Position numbers and translations under genes: made by a program
Part shown: positions 61,305 to 64,000 of the stretch, piece by piece
How positions within the stretch are numbered: position 1 is the stretch's first letter
How the letters are laid out: the number at the start of each line of letters is the position of its first letter
The notes under the pieces: model-generated
Seen by the model: the letters and a program-made list of their open reading frames with translations, nothing else
Databases searched by the model: none
What the model was told of the DNA's origin: nothing
Assembly (NCBI RefSeq): GCF_900104385.1
Contig: NZ_FNJA01000005.1
Coordinates: 1 to 64,000, forward strand
Direction of reading: 5' to 3'
Length of the DNA: 64,000 bases
From: Rhodoferax sp. OV413
GTDB taxonomy: Bacteria > Pseudomonadota > Gammaproteobacteria > Burkholderiales > Burkholderiaceae_C

Positions 61305-62738
61305 ATGGGTAGACAGATACGCTTCAACGCGTTCGAAATGAACTGCGTGGCCCACCAGTCCCCCGGGCTGTGGGCGCACCCACGCGACCGGTCCTGGGAA
61401 TACAAGGACCTGCGCTACTGGACCGACCTGGCCAAGACGCTGGAGAAGGGCTTCTTCGACGGCATCTTCATCGCCGACGTGATCGGCTACTACGACGTCT
61501 ACAAGGGCAGCAACTACCACGCGCTGCAACAGGGCGCGCAGATCCCGGTGAACGACCCGCTGCAACTGGCCGCGCCCATCGCCATGGTGACCGAGCACCT
61601 GGGCATAGGCATTACCGCGTCCACATCGTTTGAGCACCCCTACACCTTTGCGCGCCGCCTCTCCACCGCCGACCACCACACCCAAGGCCGGCTGGGCTGG
61701 AACATCGTTACCTCCTACCTGGAGAGCGGCGCCAAGAACATCAGCCAAGGCGGCCTGCGCCGCCACGACAACCGCTACGAGGTGGCCAACGAATACGTGG
61801 AGGTGCTGTACAAACTACTGGAAGGCAGCTGGGAGGCCGACGCCGTGGTGCGCGACCGCGCCAAGGGCATCTTCGCTCACCCCGAAAAGATCCACGAAAT
61901 CGCCCACAAGGGCAAGTACTTCGATGTGCCCGGCTACCACCTGAGCGAGCCCTCGCCCCAGCGCACACCGGTGCTGTACCAGGCCGGCGCCTCCGGCCCC
62001 GGCAAGAGCTTTGCGGCCCAGCACGCCGAATGCGTGTTCGTCACCGCGCCCACGCAGAACGTGCTGAAAAACTATGTGCGTGATGTGCGCGAGCAGGCAG
62101 CCATCGCCGGGCGCGACCCGCGCAAGCTGCTGGTCTACAACCTGGTGACGGTAATCGTGGACGAGACCGACGCCAAGGCCCAGGCCAAGTTCGAGGAATA
62201 CCAGCGCTACGCGTCCTACGACGGCGCGTTGGTCTTCATGTCCGGCTGGACCGGCATCGATTTCGGCCAATACGCGCCCACCGAGCTGGTACGCAAGGTG
62301 GACACCAACGCCATCCTGTCGGCCGTGGAAGTGCTGGCCGGCGGCGACCGCTCCTGGACCATCGAAGAACTGGCGAAGTGGGGCGGCGTGGGCGGCCTCG
62401 GCCCGGTGTTCGTGGGCTCGGCCGCCACCGTGGCCGACATCCTGCAGCAGTGGGTCGAGGCCACCGACATCGACGGCTTCAATCTCGCCTACGCCATTGC
62501 GCATGAGACCTTTGAAGACGTCGTCACCCACCTGGTGCCCGAACTGCAGCGCCGCGGCGTCTACCCCACGGCCTACAAGCCCGGCACGCTGCGCGAGAAG
62601 CTGTTTGGCGACGGCCCCCTGCTGCCCGCCAGCCACCCGGCGCACCAGTACCGCGATATTGAGAAGGTGAAGAGAGAAGTGGGGCAAAGAAGCGCGCCGG
62701 GGGCCACTGAGGCAGAGCGGGAGACTGCACTGTCTTAA
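61305..62738 (+). CDS. Two-component flavin monooxygenase, DszA/NtaA/SnaA-like
   Basis: 477 residues of the LLM class flavin-dependent family, NtaA/SnaA/DszA branch. Family blocks seen are LEKGFFDGIFIADVIG, HTQGRLGWNIVTSYLESGAKN, VLYQAGASGPGKSFAAQHAECVF and RDPRKLLVYN. DszA opens a sulfone ring of dibenzothiophene sulfone; NtaA acts on nitrilotriacetate. With SfnB-type partners here, a C-S bond-cleaving monooxygenase is favoured. Start ATG three bases after the sfnB stop. It needs reduced flavin from a reductase not encoded nearby. Confidence 0.9.
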   Translation: MGRQIRFNAFEMNCVAHQSPGLWAHPRDRSWEYKDLRYWTDLAKTLEKGFFDGIFIADVIGYYDVYKGSNYHALQQGAQIPVNDPLQLAAPIAMVTEHLGIGITASTSFEHPYTFARRLSTADHHTQGRLGWNIVTSYLESGAKNISQGGLRRHDNRYEVANEYVEVLYKLLEGSWEADAVVRDRAKGIFAHPEKIHEIAHKGKYFDVPGYHLSEPSPQRTPVLYQAGASGPGKSFAAQHAECVFVTAPTQNVLKNYVRDVREQAAIAGRDPRKLLVYNLVTVIVDETDAKAQAKFEEYQRYASYDGALVFMSGWTGIDFGQYAPTELVRKVDTNAILSAVEVLAGGDRSWTIEELAKWGGVGGLGPVFVGSAATVADILQQWVEATDIDGFNLAYAIAHETFEDVVTHLVPELQRRGVYPTAYKPGTLREKLFGDGPLLPASHPAHQYRDIEKVKREVGQRSAPGATEAERETALS

Positions 62739-62767
62739 GCTGGCAACCTGGTGTTTGCTTCGTTTTT

Positions 62768-62812
62768 ATAGCTGCCAGCGCAGGAATCTTCTGCGCTGGC
62801 AGCTATTTTTTT
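62768..62812. terminator. Bidirectional terminator formed by a hairpin-repeat copy
   Basis: ATAGCTGCCAGCGCAG (62768-62783) pairs perfectly with CTGCGCTGGCAGCTAT (62791-62806) around a 7-base loop; T-runs follow on both strands. It separates the sulfur operon from the converging SnoaL-like gene and belongs to the repeat family. Confidence 0.9.
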
Positions 62813-62851
62813 ATGTAGAAATTGCTAGACCACGTTGTGCGGGATCAAGCC

Positions 62852-63226
62852 TTACCAAGCCTCTGCAGCTGGCGTTCCCTGGTGGTAGCGCAGCTGCCAA
62901 TGGCCATCTACCTGCATCCAAAGGGATGAACGCAGCGTGTGATTCTCCAGACCACCGTTTTGTTGGCGGTGCGCAGAGCGATAAGTGAGCAATGCCACAC
63001 CGGCCGCCAGCTCATACACCGAGAAGTCACTTGAAACCACAGGCGGAGAAGTATGCTGCTCTCCCAGGAAGCGAAGAACCGTTGCACGATCGTATTCACG
63101 TCCTGAGCGCCCCACTTCGGAGAAGTCTCTGTGCAGTAACTGCTCCAAGCGAACGGCTCCACAGGGAACTCCTGGGTGGTGTAGCTCGACCTCTAGTGCT
63201 TGAATGGTTGGAAGGAGGGAGTTCAT
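62852..63226 (-). CDS. SnoaL/NTF2-like DUF4440 protein
   Basis: 124 residues with the cone-shaped NTF2 fold pattern: LEQLLHRDFSEVGRSGREYD near the start, RFLGEQ, VALLTYRSAHRQQ, and C-terminal RSSLWMQVDGHWQLRYHQGTPA. This matches DUF4440 proteins, which have varied or unknown functions. Converges with the sulfur operon. No promoter was identified. Confidence 0.8.
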   Translation of the reverse strand: MNSLLPTIQALEVELHHPGVPCGAVRLEQLLHRDFSEVGRSGREYDRATVLRFLGEQHTSPPVVSSDFSVYELAAGVALLTYRSAHRQQNGGLENHTLRSSLWMQVDGHWQLRYHQGTPAAEAW

Positions 63227-63322
63227 AACGGTTTCACTTATGCTGATTTATGTTTGATAGGACCAGCGGCCGCAGACCATCGAAACCCGCCAGACGACGA
63301 TAGCCCACAGGAAAGTCAGGTC

Positions 63323-63808
63323 TCATGCGCGATTGGGGCGAACTCTGCCAAGCATTGGCTGATTTTCCCTAAACCATGCGGATGCGCTTTTCTGCCACGG
63401 CCATACGCCTGCCGTTGAAGGCCAGATGATCTGAACAACCGAATACTCCCTTTCTCCATAGTACCGATCGCAGCCATATGTGTAGTCGGCAAGCAGCCTC
63501 CGGCGAGCCGGCTCTATATAAACCTCGAATCCCTCAAGGAATCCGCTATACCGAACGCCGCGTTGAAACCGAGCACCGGCTTTCACTTGACGGTTGTACT
63601 CGTTGATCATGAAGCCGCCAATATTTGACTTTAAACCTACGACGATCGCATCGGGAACGCTGCTTGTCTCTTGAATACCGACTGAGTACGAAAAAAAAGG
63701 CTGTACCTCTTTTGGATCGAAAACGCTGATCACGTGACATCCGTACTCGCGAACATCGATGGCAACGCGCTTGTCGTTGGCAGCTCGCTTCTCGTCAAAG
63801 GCACTCAT
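63323..63808 (-). CDS. DUF4262-family hypothetical protein
   Basis: 161 residues from the ATG at 63808, with DVREYGCHVISVFDPKEVQPFFSYSVGI and PDAIVVGLKSNIGGFMINEYNRQVKAGARF matching the DUF4262 pattern, a family of unknown function that is often near mobile elements. An upstream ATG at 63832 would add eight residues. GC content appears lower than in the rest of the window, which suggests recent acquisition. The bases from 63809 to 64000 hold no gene I can support. Confidence 0.75.
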   Translation of the reverse strand: MSAFDEKRAANDKRVAIDVREYGCHVISVFDPKEVQPFFSYSVGIQETSSVPDAIVVGLKSNIGGFMINEYNRQVKAGARFQRGVRYSGFLEGFEVYIEPARRRLLADYTYGCDRYYGEREYSVVQIIWPSTAGVWPWQKSASAWFRENQPMLGRVRPNRA

Positions 63809-64000
63809 GAAAACCGCCGCAATTTGGACCATAAAACCTGCGCGATAAAAATTCACTGTGGCAACTATCGACCATCCAAATCTCCTGAAATTGGCTAACA
63901 AACTGACGTCAGTCTCAGAACGGCAGCTGAACATTTACCCAGACAAAAAAACTCCAACCAACCCCGCTGGACTTGGGCAGTCCATCTTAGCCATCAACTA

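Overview
The window reads as chromosomal DNA of a betaproteobacterium, most likely Comamonadaceae (Rhodoferax/Polaromonas/Acidovorax-like). This rests on the GC-rich coding style, dense ATGA-overlapping operons, the gene families present (aerobic B12 genes, Bug receptors, Ssu/Sfn sulfur genes) and a dispersed bipartite hairpin repeat of a kind I associate with this family. No organism could be confirmed without a database search. No tRNA, rRNA or CRISPR array was seen.

Layout. 1-303: right end of an IS30-family element, cut by the window edge and abutting half a copy of the dispersed repeat. 381-13704 (minus): a 12-gene cobalamin/cobalt operon (cobB, cobO, a BtuCDF-type ABC importer, cobW, cobN, a ChlI/VWA pair, a DUF1636 protein, cbtB, cbtA) behind a cobalamin riboswitch. 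13735-17363: an argP-type LysR regulator divergent from hisQMP-like basic amino acid transport genes and an ACT-domain gene, with no binding protein. 17497-18132: hemolysin III family protein. 18129-28625 (minus): a nine-gene operon headed by a LysR regulator (FAD monooxygenase, Dpp-type ABC importer, thioesterase-like hydrolase, fused CMD-AhpD protein). 28884-29834: AEC transporter. 29845-37050 (minus): a catabolic operon with a guanidinobutyrase/agmatinase-type ureohydrolase, TIM-barrel protein, 2-oxoglutarate oxygenase, amino acid ABC importer (fused permease-ATPase), class II aldolase and 2-hydroxyacid dehydrogenase, divergent from a LysR gene. 38187-42492 (minus): two NMT1-type binding proteins around a multi-PAS sensor that lacks an output domain. 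42676-48836: small units (FlxA-like, TetR-SMR, double-HTH LysR with a dehydrogenase and a Bug receptor, a small gene behind a LexA-box-like palindrome, a low-molecular-weight phosphatase).

48829-62738 is the most interesting part: an organosulfur-scavenging region. It holds a sigma54 activator of SfnR type, four acyl-CoA-dehydrogenase-like flavoproteins (SfnB/DszC family), SsuD, a sugar-type (CUT1) ABC importer and a DszA/NtaA-like flavin monooxygenase. Three intergenic regions carry a reiterated inverted repeat, TGCTG-N6-CAGCA (8 copies counting one-arm variants), spaced 30 or 31 bp, followed by sigma54 -24/-12 promoters; two of the three also have an IHF-site match between. This looks like one co-regulated sulfur regulon with an unassigned CUT1 importer. 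62852-63808: two small genes (SnoaL-like/DUF4440 and DUF4262).

A family of about ten bipartite palindromes (GCGC-hairpin followed by GCTAT/ATAGC hairpin) is scattered through intergenic regions; one copy lies inside cobN, one forms a hairpin at the cobB ribosome-entry region, and one makes a near-perfect bidirectional terminator after the last sulfur operon.
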